From assembly GCA_025677815.1 (NCBI GenBank), contig JAIXMP010000006.1, positions 1,364,001 to 1,428,000 of the forward strand: a stretch of DNA of 64,000 nucleotides, read 5' to 3'. The notes below the pieces were generated by a model. It did no database searches and was not told the DNA's origin. It was given only the letters and a program-made list of their open reading frames with translations. This DNA comes from Phascolomyces articulosus. Its lineage: Eukaryota > Mucoromycota > Mucoromycetes > Mucorales > Lichtheimiaceae. Numbering within the stretch: position 1 is the first letter of the stretch; the number at the start of each line of letters is the position of its first letter. Below are positions 1-12,327 of this stretch, one piece after another. The position numbers and the translations under genes are program-made.

Positions 1-1029
1 AAAGAAATCGACGTAGTAAGTAGTATTTAACATAGTGTGTGGGGATAATGGTGAGGTGATAAGCTTCTGGTATAATAGAAATTATATTAATCAACGTTCA
101 TCTTTTTTATATCTTCTTTTAGGAAAGGAGTGGTGGTTCAGTACCTTGTACGTTTTTTTTTATCTTGCGCATTTACCAACGTAAGTGGAAGAACGGGAAT
201 GTTATTGCAGAGAATGAGAGGAAAAAGGGAATGGTGATGCAGTTGTCTCTTCTTTCTTTCTATTTTGCATCCTTCCATTCCTTTTCTTTGCTCTCCTGTC
301 GAGACCCGGCTCCATACTATAGTAGAAAATAAAAACCTAATAGCTATTGCCTTTACCTATGTAATTGCTTACATTGTTGGAACCCCTTTAAGGATCAAGT
401 GGAGCAGAATAAGTAAATATTTCTTTAGCATAATATATAAACTCATGTTCTATGTACAATTAAATTGATTTTTTTCTTCTTTTTTCAGTTGATACACCGT
501 CTTTGGCATAATTCGATTAATTCCCTTCTTTCACTAGCTCTTACTTATAGCAATGTTGATAGATAGAAAAGAAAAATAGTGCTAAAAATTTTATTAACAA
601 TCATTATTTTATTATTATATATGAAACCACTTTTATTATTTCATTATTATTCTTGTATTATTTGATTTGTATATATTTAATCTCACGCATACACATGATA
701 CTATAGCCCATACTCAATTTGCATTAAAAATCATTAAAAGTTATTTTCTCTCTCAGGATGATGAAGCTGGTAAGAGAGACACCACGAAAACATGGTTATA
801 TCTAAACTTTTCTCCTTATCCTACTAATAGTTATCCCATAATATATTATTGGAGGACAGTGAAGAACGTACTCATTCAAAATAGTGTGCATAATGATGAC
901 ATTATAATACTATAGTAACTAAAGCGCGTTGGCATTATTATTAATCAAGGTGGTAGTTGTAGTTTTGTGTTGATGTGCTTGGTATAAAAGAATTTGAGGA
1001 AAAATTACATAATTGACTAGTTATATAGA
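1..1029. other. AT-rich intergenic sequence, no gene seen
   Basis: This stretch is AT-rich, with homopolymer T and A runs. The open frames in it are short (under 85 codons), of low complexity, and resemble no family I know. I see no RNA gene or repeat I can support. Confidence 0.5.
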
Positions 1030-2042
1030 ACTTACTACCACAATGCAGTAAAACTTGCTTATTTCTCTATTACCATTGCAGACGTCATTATAGTATTCTT
1101 TGAGTACAGAAGGAAGGAAGGAACGTTTGTTATATACTATGAATATTTTTAATACGATGATCCGTTTTCAATTGGGTTATTAATTGAATAAATCTTTCCA
1201 TTGTATCCATTTTTAAAACACGCCCCATTTAACACTATAATGGTTTTCAAAGTAAAAAGAGCCATATATTGTCTTCGCCGGTGAAATCGTTTTTTCATTG
1301 GTTATATTAACATTGGATTATTATTATCTGCTCATTTCTTCAAGTTCTGAGATTCTGTTCAAGCTAATGTCTTTCAGTATAAGTACATGTACAGTTTTGT
1401 TATGTTTTAAAGTTGGGGCTTAAAAATTGGCGTATTTACTAACCATAGAAGCACAAATAAAATCAACACGAACTTTCTCTCTTTCTTTACTCCAACTTAC
1501 TGTTAGTTTCTTATATTGTTTTATAGTCATCCAGCAGCAGCGAATCAAATAAGCATATCAGAAAGAATAGTGGTATTCATGTTATCCACTATCTGATCTG
1601 ATGAAAAAGTAACGAATATCCAAAGCTTTTTCTTTATCATTTGCATATGGAGAAATATTACTCCTTATTTATTTACGAGATGCGCCAGCGATGATCTTTA
1701 AAGTTTTGGCTTAGTTATTTGAAATATGATACATATGTTTTAGTAAGAAAAAGGTACATTTATAAAGCGTTACTTTTTTTCTATTCTTCTTGGCTACAAA
1801 CACAACTACTTTTTAATTACATACTCTACTCCTTACTTCCATCACTACATACCGCTCTATATCTTGAAGAAGAATTCCATTCATTGGCAGAAAATACCCT
1901 GCTGAAGTCAACGAAAAGATTCTTATTACTTTTCATCAATGTACTCCCTTTCACCAGTTTTTCATTTACACCTCCATTTTTAATTTCTATTTATGACTAT
2001 TGAAACTAACTTGTCAAACTTATTTAATATAATCATAGAAAA
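1030..2042 (+). promoter_or_regulatory. Duplicated 5' flank and promoter of HET gene 1
   Basis: This upstream region resembles the region before the second HET gene (about 12850-14084) in many blocks, in the same order. Shared blocks include a TTTAAAGTTTTGGCTT motif near 1697 and a TATA-like ATTTATAAAGCGTTA at 1758-1772, about 285 bases before the ATG. A third copy of the proximal block lies before the HET gene at 41927. Conservation of non-coding sequence across three paralogues suggests that it either drives expression or was duplicated recently. The TATA assignment is inferred from sequence and position. Confidence 0.55.
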
Positions 2043-3635
2043 ATGTATATTACCTTCGAGACTGAACAATCTTCCAGAGGTAACATAAGAGAATATGTTA
2101 AACGTCATAAACCGTATAAAAATATCCCAAAACATTTGCCCAAGCCAGACTATATGCCTACCAAACTTGTTCGTATCTCTGACATGACAGTAGTTTATGG
2201 AACTCAAGTGAATGAAGGTTACTGCGCATTATCGTATTCATGGAATCAATCTGGTGACATTCAAAAAAATGACAATGGAGAATACATACGAATTGATGAT
2301 GGCAAACACAAGATCATTTCTCCTAAAGGGGGACGTATAAAAAGAACAATAGATTTTCTTCGAGAGAAAGACATCGATTATAATGTAAAATACGTCAAAT
2401 TTGAAGGTATTATTCAACAAATATGTCAAAAATTCAACATCAAATATATATGGTACGACCAATTATGCATCGATCAAGATAATAAAGAAGAAAAGAAACG
2501 TGAACTACCCAAAATGCATCTTATATACGAAAATGCTTATTGCACTGTTGCACTTGTACCTGAGCAAACTGACTCCGTCGTTGATTTAGACGTCAATCAC
2601 GAATATTTCAAGCGATTATGGACTCTAGAAGAAGCAATAAAATCAAAAAGATTACTATTTGTCGGTAAAGATGTTCATTTATGGGGAGAAGATTTATGGA
2701 ATGGTTCAATAAGCCATTTAACCGAACCATTATCGCAACTAAGTGTCACTAAAATTCTCTACCATGCACATCAACGAAAAAGCACAAAAGGTCATGACCG
2801 TGTTTTTGCTCTCATCCATCTTTTCCCTGAATTTATTGGCAAAATCAAAATCAATTACGATCAACCATATGAAGACTTGATGATTCAATTTTATGGTCTT
2901 TTAGCAAAAAAAGACATCAGCATTTTGTTTTTTGGAGCCACTTATTTTTATGAACCAACAATACAAGAATACGGGTTTTTGCCATCATGGACTGGTGTTA
3001 ACTACGGGGAACATATGTATGATTTTGATGGAGCGACATCGTTTCAAAATTACGATGTAATTGGAAAAACTATGCATGTTACGACTACGTATATCTCAAA
3101 CGACCAATCCACCGATGATGATACTTTATTTTTACGAAAGGAAGAACTACCACCAAGCCCTGACGATATCAGTGATGACGATAATAAACTCTATTATTGT
3201 TTATGCATCCATATTCAACTTTCTGGAACAAGTGCAAACAAAAGAATCATATACCACCGTTCTTTTTATAGAAATTACAATGATCTTTTTATAGAGGAGA
3301 AATATTTTAATGAAATCTCTAAAGAATTACAACAATTATCAAGATTTATGAAGATTAAAAAAGAAAACTTGTGCTGGTGTCACGAAAAAAGAGATGATTT
3401 TCGAATGACTCCAAAAGTTCGTTTTAATTTAACAGACAATTTGGATGATCCTTCAGCAAAATATGCAATCCTATCAGAAATTTCGTTTGGAAAAGATGGT
3501 TGGCGCTACTATCCCGTAATAAAAAAGGAACAAGGAGAAGAATTCTATAAAGCTATTGGATGTTGTGCAATACAAAGTGATAAAGATTTTTTCATCGGTA
3601 GCAATTTAAACAAAGAAACATTTTTGATTCAATAA
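2043..3635 (+). CDS. HET-domain (heterokaryon incompatibility) protein, copy 1
   Basis: Intronless gene for a 530-residue protein. The HET blocks are visible in order: YCALSYSWNQSGD at residues 60-72, IWYDQLCIDQDNKEE at 136-150 and RLWTLEEA at 191-198. A later segment at about 243-264 (RKSTKGHDRVFALIHLF) matches the R.....D.vfALlGL segment that follows the HET core in many fungal proteins. HET proteins are known in ascomycetes as triggers of cell death after non-self recognition; the role here is inferred. The C-terminal half (CWCHEKRDD, then VIKKEQGEEFYKAIG, ending FLIQ) is shared only with the three paralogues in this window. No signal peptide or membrane segment is evident. The start is the first Met of a block, MYIT.E, present in all four copies. 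It is intact, unlike copy 2. Its HET core lacks the long insert that the other copies carry between blocks 1 and 2. Confidence 0.85.
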   Translation: MYITFETEQSSRGNIREYVKRHKPYKNIPKHLPKPDYMPTKLVRISDMTVVYGTQVNEGYCALSYSWNQSGDIQKNDNGEYIRIDDGKHKIISPKGGRIKRTIDFLREKDIDYNVKYVKFEGIIQQICQKFNIKYIWYDQLCIDQDNKEEKKRELPKMHLIYENAYCTVALVPEQTDSVVDLDVNHEYFKRLWTLEEAIKSKRLLFVGKDVHLWGEDLWNGSISHLTEPLSQLSVTKILYHAHQRKSTKGHDRVFALIHLFPEFIGKIKINYDQPYEDLMIQFYGLLAKKDISILFFGATYFYEPTIQEYGFLPSWTGVNYGEHMYDFDGATSFQNYDVIGKTMHVTTTYISNDQSTDDDTLFLRKEELPPSPDDISDDDNKLYYCLCIHIQLSGTSANKRIIYHRSFYRNYNDLFIEEKYFNEISKELQQLSRFMKIKKENLCWCHEKRDDFRMTPKVRFNLTDNLDDPSAKYAILSEISFGKDGWRYYPVIKKEQGEEFYKAIGCCAIQSDKDFFIGSNLNKETFLIQ

Positions 3636-3910
3636 AAATTAAATAATTTGCGTAGCTAATTAAACTTGTGGCATGTTTCAACTCAATATATTACAAACAA
3701 TATAGTTTTATTATGTAATCCATTATTAATGATTGTAATACGTTTAATAAATAATATAGTTCACCAATATCTGGAAGGATGCTCCTTCTTGATATAAATC
3801 CTGATGAACTCAACAACTACACGTTAGGAATAGTCGATTTTTGAGCGAGCATCCAAATGTTTGGTAGTAGTCTTTTCTTTGAATCATATATGAACTAATT
3901 CAAATAACAT
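3636..3910 (+). repeat. 3' flank of HET gene 1, duplicated at 15714-16000
   Basis: The stop codon of the HET gene lies within AATAAA (3631-3636), a possible poly(A) signal. Further down, CAATATCTGGAAGG and CAACAACTACACGTTAG (3811-3827), followed by AATAGTCGA and TTTTGAGCGAG, recur in the same order after HET gene 2 (15904-15920 for the 17-mer). The duplication unit therefore runs at least about 270 bases past the coding region. Confidence 0.6.
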
Positions 3911-6900
3911 GAAAGGGTTTGATGAAAGTTACATAAGGCTATTTTTTCCTAGTAATACTCTTACCCTGAAAACAGTGCGCAGAACAAAATGTTTTGAACA
4001 GTGTAAAATATGTCAAACTTGAGAGATAATATACATATTCTTGGAGAATCAATGTCTTTTTTTAGTAGATGCTATATATCAACTGAACCAACCACTTGAA
4101 CTTACCATTCAACAAATTTTATTACACCGTCCATACATATCAACGAACACGGACCGTAGGTCACCATTGTGTTTTTCCCACCTCATCAATCTTACTCCAA
4201 ATATCAATTACTACTAACTACTTTTCATTATTTTCTTTTTGGTCAACAAAAAAAAAAGATGTCTCAATTACTTGCCTTGAAGAAAAACAATGATTACCCA
4301 AAGAGCTGATTTTTATTATAATATAGGACGACATAATACAGTGAACAAATGTTGTTCATATCAATGATAGAAACTGGTTAACAAAAAGTTCATTATGCCA
4401 ATATTAAATAAATAAAAGAAAGTATCAATGAGCATTTACTGCTGCTGCCTGATATGGTCGGCTGTGTATTAGACAGTGTGATAGATAGTACGCAAAAAAA
4501 AATATAGAAAAAGTTTATTTCAGGAGAAGAAAGTGCTATAGACACGAATCATTCTTTCTTTATAATGCAGTATTCTCTTGTAAGTACGTGCTATGAAAAT
4601 AGTGCATGAAAGGATATTTCTTTGTATTTGTATTATGAATGATTGGCTCGGATAACACGCAACCATGCTAAAATGAAATCTCTCTCTATAGACAATGATA
4701 TATAACTTTATATCATTTGGTCACTGTATTGTGATATCCAAAGGTTGTACGTAGATAGCAAACCCGGCAATTGAATGTATTATGCTTGACATGGATGCAT
4801 CGAAAAAGTAACATTTGGTACTTTAGCAAAGGTGTTTCTTTGCTCACTTCTCTTTTACACACTTAAAAAACTTAGTATATATTTAAATTAAATTCAACAA
4901 AATACAATAAATACCTACATCATTCCACTGAATAGAATGTTTTTTTATAGATCATAAAGAAAAGAAATATACAGCAGGCGGTAACAAATGATATATCAGC
5001 CATCATCTTATTGATTTATAATGACTGTGTAATAAATTATAAAATAACATTCTCACGCTTTGATCATCCCTTTATAGTTTAGGAAGAAATATACACTTTT
5101 TGTTATGTAATCCACCGTTCAGCTGGAATAGTATAAACATAATAATTGATGATGATTCTGATCCTTCCTGTAGTATAATATTCAATAGACGATGTTGCTT
5201 CATGCTATGAAATTGTTTCAAATGCATGGGTCCCTCCCTTGTTCCATTTGGAATTAGATGATTGTAAGAAAAAGAAATGACGTAATAATTTGATCTAATG
5301 TCATGTATACCGAAGATAAAAAGAGTACCATTTTATGATTCTGATCTTGGACTCAAACCCAAAAAAAAGAGAAGAGTCTAAATAGAAACATATCTTGTGT
5401 ATGTTTTTTATTTATTTAACCTAAAAAGTATGATTCCCAATGGTCGATGATGTAAACATTCTGTTTTCTTTTTCAAAAATAGTTTAGTGAAAGAAAAGCA
5501 TGTTTATAATATATAATAATAATAATAATAGTGCTCAAAGTTGTATTATATTGTGCGGGGTAAAAAAAACATGCAATCGCGGGGAATATTTAAAAAAGTA
5601 TCCTCACCCCAACGATTGTTTGGTGTGGGAAGTTAAAAAAGGTTTCCCTTTCTCAATTGACTAATAATACATTTGTTTATATTTATTCATGATATGAACA
5701 AAGATGTATCATCAAAAAAATATGTGTGTGAAAAAAAGTGTAAGTGTGTGTAAATTTCTTATTCGTTCGTTCGATCATAATAATATTAGTGAGGGATATG
5801 TGCTACGCGATCTGTCAAAGAAGGTTTTATATTCATTCATTCATTCCCACCCAAGTCATTTTTCCCGCATTACCTGTATGAACGGTTACCGTTGTACTAG
5901 TATCAATATACACAGCAGTAAGATATACTTTTTGGTGATAACCAATTCTGGAAATGGACCATGCTTTTTCTTTCTTTTACGTTATATATAACCATTATAG
6001 CTTTTTTATTGTTGTATGTTATATGTTCTATGCTTTATGACGTTATATGTTTTTCCTCTTTTATCAGTGCACGTACTACAGGTCGGTCCGAGATGTATTT
6101 TGTTTATATATGTCGGACTCATAAGCAACTGCTGCAGGATCAGAAGGAAGAAAAGCATCTTGTAAATAAATATACCATGAGATCAAACAAAAAAAAAAAA
6201 AAAGAGATTAAATAAAAAAGAGAGGTTTCTTTGATAGAAATAATAGATGATGGAAATCACGTTTTCAAAGTGAATCAGCCAGTCATATTGTCTTATGAAG
6301 CGCATACAATACAAGAAGCTTCTTTTGTTAGTTGTCGGATGAAATAGAAGTTTATACAGGCAGAAAAACTCTTTTTTCAGGGAGGATTAGAACCAATCAT
6401 AGTTTAGTGTAACTTGAAAAATCAAAACCTCTTTTTTATTTTTTTTTTATTCATCTGATAGGCACCTCTATCTATCTGTTTTATCTACTTGTAATATATC
6501 TTATTATTATGATTCCAATGTGTACATCATTCGGTAAAAGTGAATGAGAAATGGCATGATTAAAAGATGTTTCATTTTAATGTTGCTATGATATCATTTC
6601 ATTTCGGAATTGTTCCACCAGAGGTACACGACAACAAGATTATTTTCGTGTTACCCATAACATTTTACAAACAACTCCTTTCTTAAAAAGTGATGGAATG
6701 AATGAGTGAATAATGCTGGTGATTATTATTATTATGATTATTATTAATAATATTATAAGAAATAAGGGATAAGCAGAGGAATTAAAATGATATAAGATAA
6801 AAAAAGAATAGTCTATAAAAAAACTGTACAAAAAATGGTATTTTTTTAAAGAAAAGTGTAATAGTAATAGAGTAATAGTAGTTGTAATAGTAGTTGTAAT

Positions 6901-6959
6901 AGTAGTTGTAATAAGTAACAGAAAGGGTATGCAAATACATGGTAATGATTCTTTTTTTT
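3911..6959. other. 3-kb AT-rich gap, no gene seen
   Basis: Open frames here are short and contain runs such as poly-Lys or Ile/Phe from A/T tracts. Small microsatellites occur, for example an AAT run near 5516-5530 and a TAGTAGTTG-type repeat near 6876-6915. I see no splice-linked coding segments and no RNA gene. Confidence 0.45.
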
Positions 6960-7451
6960 TTACATAATATCATGATAAGAAATAGGTTGTTTAGGTAATT
7001 GAAGTGATTGACGTAATTGTCGACGATGATCTTCCCATTCCAAATCAATTTCTTCATCAATATCATCCATCGTATTGCCCAACACAATACGTACTTGATG
7101 AGCCAAATTCAATGGAGGGTTATGATGTTTCTCTTCTACAACTTGAAATAACGTATCATGATGATAAGAAGGTGTATGAGGTGGAGGTGTCGGTGGTTGT
7201 TGTAAGGAAGATCGATCTGAACTGGAAGAATAACGTGGTTCACTACTACTATGTTGACTATCCAAAGTATCAAGAGTAGCAATGGACGATTTTCGTTTAT
7301 GTAAAATGGATGAAAATCGTTGACGTACACGGGAGGTGGGTGAGTCAACTGAAGTGGTTGAAGTACTCCATCGTTTATTGATACTGATTTCAAGCGAAGG
7401 TCGCTTTTTGGTTGAAGGTGATGATGATTGAAAAATACTGGCAATAGCCAT
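6960..7451 (-). CDS. Small Ser-rich hypothetical protein
   Basis: Single-exon gene for 163 residues; I do not recognise the family. I chose the Met at 7451 (MAIASIFQ), because the longer open frame upstream reads into Phe/Ile-rich sequence from T tracts that looks like a 5' leader. The protein is basic and Ser/Thr-rich through residues 1-110, with a PPTPPPHTP stretch in the middle. It then has a more ordered acidic segment (LAHQVRIVLGNTMDDIDEE) that could be a short helix. No transmembrane segment is seen. It lies about 640 bases downstream of BUD6 on the same strand and could also be the last exon of a longer unrecognised gene. Codon use and the low-complexity pattern look real, but the function is unknown. 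Confidence 0.5.
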   Translation of the reverse strand: MAIASIFQSSSPSTKKRPSLEISINKRWSTSTTSVDSPTSRVRQRFSSILHKRKSSIATLDTLDSQHSSSEPRYSSSSDRSSLQQPPTPPPHTPSYHHDTLFQVVEEKHHNPPLNLAHQVRIVLGNTMDDIDEEIDLEWEDHRRQLRQSLQLPKQPISYHDIM

Positions 7452-8089
7452 TGTATATATAATACTAATAATAATAATAAAAAATAAAGAAGAGGTATAT
7501 AAAAAAGAAAGAAAGAAAAAAACAGAAAAAAAACGTGCTTTTTCCCATTTGCCACACACTCGCTTTTATATTTTAAGCGTTTCACAAAGCGTGTTTTTTT
7601 TTCTTTGTCGCGGGTTTTTCATTACCGGATTCCGACTGTTTTTAACCCCCCTCCCTTTTGATCATACGGCCCGGATCGCGTGCTTTTTTTATTATTTCAT
7701 CACCATTTGTTTCTGACAAATTCATTCCTTTTCGGATTTAATATATATGCGCAATTCTTTCCGAAAAAAATGGGTCATTTGTAATCCGATTCTATTCATC
7801 TATTACTTTCTATTACTACTACTAGAAGAAGTAGAAGAAGATGAATGATATTACTAACAGGGGTGGAATGGGAAAATAACTATAACAGAAAGGAAAAATA
7901 GAAGTGTTACACCAAGTGCTACATACATTTTTAAGGGCCCTGTTTTTCTTTTTTTCTTTGTGTGAAAAAATAGCTTATCACCCAGAAGTGATTAGATAGG
8001 AGAGTCTTAACAACTTTTCTTTATGAAATCATTTTAGGTATATTATATTATATATAAAAAAAAGAGATAAAGAAGATAAAGAAAGACTA
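7452..8089. other. Intergenic region between the Ser-rich gene and BUD6
   Basis: It holds the 3' flank of BUD6 and the upstream region of the Ser-rich gene. It includes short GC-richer patches near 7560-7680 (a TTTCACAAAGCG motif and a run of C) that may be promoter sequence. No gene is seen. Confidence 0.4.
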
Positions 8090-11000
8090 TTAATTGCTAT
8101 CATCATCATCAGGACCATCTTGTTCTTGATCATTTTGTCTTTGTTGTTGTGCCTTTTCCAAATACATTTGTTTCAACATATCAGCATCTTTTTGTTTTCG
8201 AAGTCGTTCAATTTCTTCCGCACCTCCTGTCTTTTTCAATTTTTTAGCTCCCACAAAATCACTTAATTCTTGTTCAAATTCATCGATACGATTATCCAAT
8301 TCACGTTGCCGCATTTTTTCAGCTTGCTCCATGGCACGTAAACGTCGATCATGATCCACATCAATCGTCGCCACTTGCTTTAATACACTATTCATGCCTT
8401 CAAATCCTTCTTCGGCAGGAGCCACATGGAATTCACGAACAATAGGTTTGGCTTTGGCTTGATAAGCATAAATCTTTTCCAATTGTTCATATACTTCTAC
8501 CAACGCTGTCAAATCATCACGCATATCCAATAGTAATCCTTCTTGTTCTTTCAACATTTGTTGTTCCTTGACAATCGTTTGTAGTTCTTGTTCCCATGTC
8601 TTTTTCCATCGTGGTTTGACGCTTACAATATACGCACCAAATTCTTCAATTTCTTTGGCTACTTGTTCTCGTTCCTTGTTACAATGGGTCATTTGTGCTT
8701 CAGAAGGTCGACATTTACGCTGCGTCACATCTAATTTGAGTTGATCTACAGTATCTTGCAAATCTTCCAATCGAGCCGTGATCTTGTCTGAATTGGTTAA
8801 TAATTTCTCTTTGCCTTCTTCAATAAACAAACGAGCAGCGGATCGAGCCGTTTGTTTATCTTTGTCTTGTTCTTCACGTTCTCGGATTTGTTGTGCTTTT
8901 TCTTTCATTTCTTCTACAATTTCATCCGTGCCTTGCCGCATTTCTCGTTGGATTTGTCGAAGCACTGCCATATCTCGACGTAATGTTTCGATTTCATGTA
9001 GTTGTGATTGTAATTGTGCTGTAGGAATTTGTGAGGTACTATCAAGTGTGTCCGATGTTGATGATGCGGATGCTTCAGGTACTGATTCTGTTGCTGCATC
9101 AGCAGGTGATTCAATGGCTGCAGGTGCCGGTGGTGGTGGTGGCGGGGGAGGGGGTACCATTTGTTGTTGTTGTTGAACTGATTTTTGAGTTTCTGCCACT
9201 TGTTTTTTAATTTCATCCACATGTTCAATAAACAATTGTCGAATATCACCCATTTCTTTTTCAACGGACTCAGTCACCTTATCCATCCATAGTTTCTGTG
9301 CTGCTTCTTCCTCTATTCACCATCCATAGTAACCAACATTAGTTCAAATACTCTCATTCTTGTTCCACCTATTCCATCCTTTATAAAAAAATCTTTCTTT
9401 ATACCATTGACGTTGAGCGACAAAACCGTCTTGTTCTTGACTTCTTCAAGTTCTTCTAATTCATAAGAGACATTGAGCGAAGGATCACGAATATAAATAC
9501 TTGGAAAATCATTCAAACCAGAGGAATAATTGAATCGTTCGATAAACAACATGCGTAAGGCAGGAATACTGATTTCACCCGTATAATAGACTTTTTTCAC
9601 TTGTTTACCAATTTGTAAAAACAAAGTGTATCCTATATAGACCAAAAGAGAGATCAATCATCATGATGAACACCCTTTCTCTGAACACACCCCCAAAACC
9701 TATCATCCGACATGTAAAAATGGGTGCTCACCCCCATACATCCTACCCAACAAAAAAAATCCAAAAAGCCCAAAATCTATCGATTATTACCTTTTTCATC
9801 TGTTTCTTCATTATTTTGTTGTCCATCTTCATTTACAGCTTCCGGTTCAGAAGTAATTGTATTTGATTCCGTGACTGTACCCAATTTACTCATACCATCC
9901 ATGGATCGACGTGAAGGAATCGAAGGTACAGGAGGTGCTAAATCATTACCAGGTCGTTTCATTGGATGATAGTCACCTGCTGCACCATTCGCTCGAAACA
10001 TGGAAGCACGACGTACAGAAGAACGTCGAGCTAAATTTTCTTGTCGTTTCAATGCAGCAAGTGCACTTGCTGTACCAGGATCATTTTCATCAAAATCAGA
10101 TCTTGGTTTTAAAAGATGTTGTGATGATTGTTGATGAGTTTGTGGTGCCACCGGAGGGGGTGGTGGAGGAGGGGGAGGTGGCGCATGTGTCGTAGTATTA
10201 GTAGTTGCTGTATTGAAAGCAGGAGAGGTAGGTGTAGGTGAATAATAACCACTTGTATGTCCAGCGGATGAAGTAGATGGAGGTCGATGATGATCCCCTG
10301 TTCCTGTAGAAGAGGAAGATCGTGAAGGAGAAGGCATTCTTTGTGGTGGTAATTGTTGATGTTGAGGAATAGGTGAATATCCCCGTGAAGCGTAACGAGA
10401 GGATGAAGAGTTTTCGGATGAAACAGAAGGTCGTGGCATACCACTAGAACGAGGATCATAATCGGATGTTGTTAACCGATTACCTGTACCAGGTGGAGGG
10501 GGTGATCGTTCCGGTGGATATATGGGTCCTCGTGGTGGAGATTGCATCCCTCTATTCAATGCGGCTTGTGGTACTTCACGACGCCAAGAATCCGTTGAAC
10601 GATAAGAATCTGTCGATCGATAAGAATCGCGTGTTGTTGACCATTGTTGTTGTTGTGCTTGCTGTTGTTGTTGGAGTTGTTGGGTATCCCTTTCTCGAAG
10701 CGTTTGCTGTTTTCCTTTTAATCCATGTAACAAGTGTACAATAACGTCACGGATTTTGGGTAAATGAAAGTCAAGGGTTGCTTGGGAAGGTTCTTCATTC
10801 ATGGCAGCTGAAACAGTTTCTTTTAATTGATGAGGAATCCATGCTAAATCACTAACAATAGCCCCACCCATTTTATATTTATAGAGAGAAAGTTTGTTAA
10901 TCAAAACACGTCAATGACAGGTTATTTTTTTAAAAAAGTAATATTAAACTTTTTTTTTCTTTCATTACCCCATATGAACTCCATTTTCTTCAAAAGCTTG

Positions 11001-11369
11001 TGATACTAAATAAAACTGTTTTTCTAAAGTTTCACGATATTCGAGGATTTCTGTTGTACTGGCACGTAGTTGAGACCATTGTGTTAATGCTTCGAGTAAA
11101 GCTTTGGTCGTTCTTAGTAACTTGGTAACAACTTGTTCAATTTCGCCAGACTAAATGATTATTATTTTGTTAGTATATATATTGACCACGTAACAATATT
11201 GAAAAAAATCATATGTAAGTTTTTTTTTTCGTTACTGCGTGAAAAAATAATATAAAAAAAGGGACATAAAACTTACTCGACTGGTGCTACTACTGGTTCT
11301 ATGAATCATTTCTGGTCTTCTTGCACTATTGGCATAATGGCCATCATAAGGGCCTGAATTATATTCCAT
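8090..11369 (-). CDS. BUD6: Bud6/Aip3 actin-interacting polarity protein
   Basis: Five exons: 11277-11369, 10969-11150, 9791-10851, 9405-9632 and 8090-9312. All junctions are GT-AG and the frame closes exactly to 928 residues. Bud6 binds actin and works with formins to nucleate actin cables at sites of polarised growth. Residues about 37-97 match the conserved N-terminal block (VVTKLLRTTKALLEALTQWS, then GDLAWIP). Exon 4 carries the signature of the Aip3 domain (LFLQIGKQVKK, FPSIYIRDP, YELEELEEV). Exon 5 is a long coiled coil ending in the typical FVGAKKLKKTGG and ERLRKQKDADMLKQ. The middle region is disordered, rich in Ser, Pro and Gln, with polyproline tracts near residues 312-327 and 573-582. 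The retained intron before GDLAWIP has an AG acceptor in TATTGTTAG. It sits between two HET copies but shows no link to them. Confidence 0.93.
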
Positions 11370-12223
11370 TATGGTTTATTATGGTATTATTATTATACTT
11401 TATATATTTTTTTCTAGAAGGGTTGGCAAAAAAGAAAAAAAGGGAAAGTGAATAAAAAAAAGGGCTGAGCGTCAAAGGAGCGTGGACTAAGAAAAGAAAC
11501 AATCACTTTTAGTTTAGACTATATAAAGTAATTCTATGGTGCCACACAGCATGAGAAGTTCAGACCTTTTGGCTATATGCATTACTTATTTCTATGAACT
11601 GCTTGCATATATACAAAAATGACTTGTCAAAAGTGATGAGTGAATTGACCTTTGTTTTTCTTGGTTTTAATATTGAATAGCTTGACGTGAAACATAAAAA
11701 ACTCAAAATGTTCCTGAATATTACTCTTTTTATCAAGAATAAAATAATAATTGGAGCAGGATCCATGATGACTTTTAAAAGCGCTCTTACAAGTTATCGA
11801 CAAAGGTAGTGACGGAACCTTCCCCTCTGCTCTAATGAAAAAAAAAATTGACCAAGTACGTAGGAGCTTGTTGGTTATTATGTATTTGTCTTTATAATTA
11901 AATATCCATAATAAACTCTATTGGTTAACAAACTGGCCATGACCGACGGTGTAATTACTTCAGTGGGATTTTTTTTTAAAAAAAAAAAAACTTAAAATCC
12001 CTACCTATAATTATTAAGGAGGAAGAATAAGTCGCCGCGATCATCATTTATACGCACAAAATGATATGTTGATTGATATACGTATATATGATCGTGGTTG
12101 GGATTATCCCTAACTTTCTTCTTTGTGTTGTATATAATGCCAGTAACTTCTATTAATAACAAGCATCAACAACAATAAGAAATACAAGAATCAATGCAAA
12201 TTCATTAACAGACTGTGAAATAT
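11370..12223. other. Upstream region of BUD6 and AT-rich spacer
   Basis: Contains the presumed BUD6 promoter (11370-11520, with AT-rich tracts) and spacer DNA. The one open frame of note (68 codons, minus, 11560-11766) has no recognisable feature, and I do not call it. Confidence 0.4.
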
Positions 12224-12327
12224 ATAGGATGCAGCATTTAATAAAATATATACCCCCAATTCGTTTTTATAAAGTATATTTCTTGGGGGTAATAGAAATC
12301 TTTACATCTTATGCTGTAACATCCTAT
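12224..12327. repeat. Imperfect inverted repeat of about 104 bp
   Basis: Outer arms ATAGGATG-CAGCAT (12224-12236) and ATGCTG-taa-CATCCTAT (12311-12327) are complementary apart from three extra bases. Inner arms TACCCCCAA (12251-12259) and TTGGGGGTA (12283-12291) are perfect complements. It could be a hairpin, a small MITE-like element or the remains of one. No flanking target duplication is obvious. Confidence 0.5.

Noticed and set aside
8778..9176. 132-codon plus-strand frame opposite BUD6 exon 5
   Set aside because: Antisense shadow of a coiled-coil coding exon; Ser/Cys/Gly-rich composition mirrors the Gln/Glu/Pro codons on the real strand.
11560..11600. CAGACCTTTTGGCTATATGC, recalling the start of U2 snRNA
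   Set aside because: The surrounding sequence does not continue as U2, and no Sm site or stem-loops follow.
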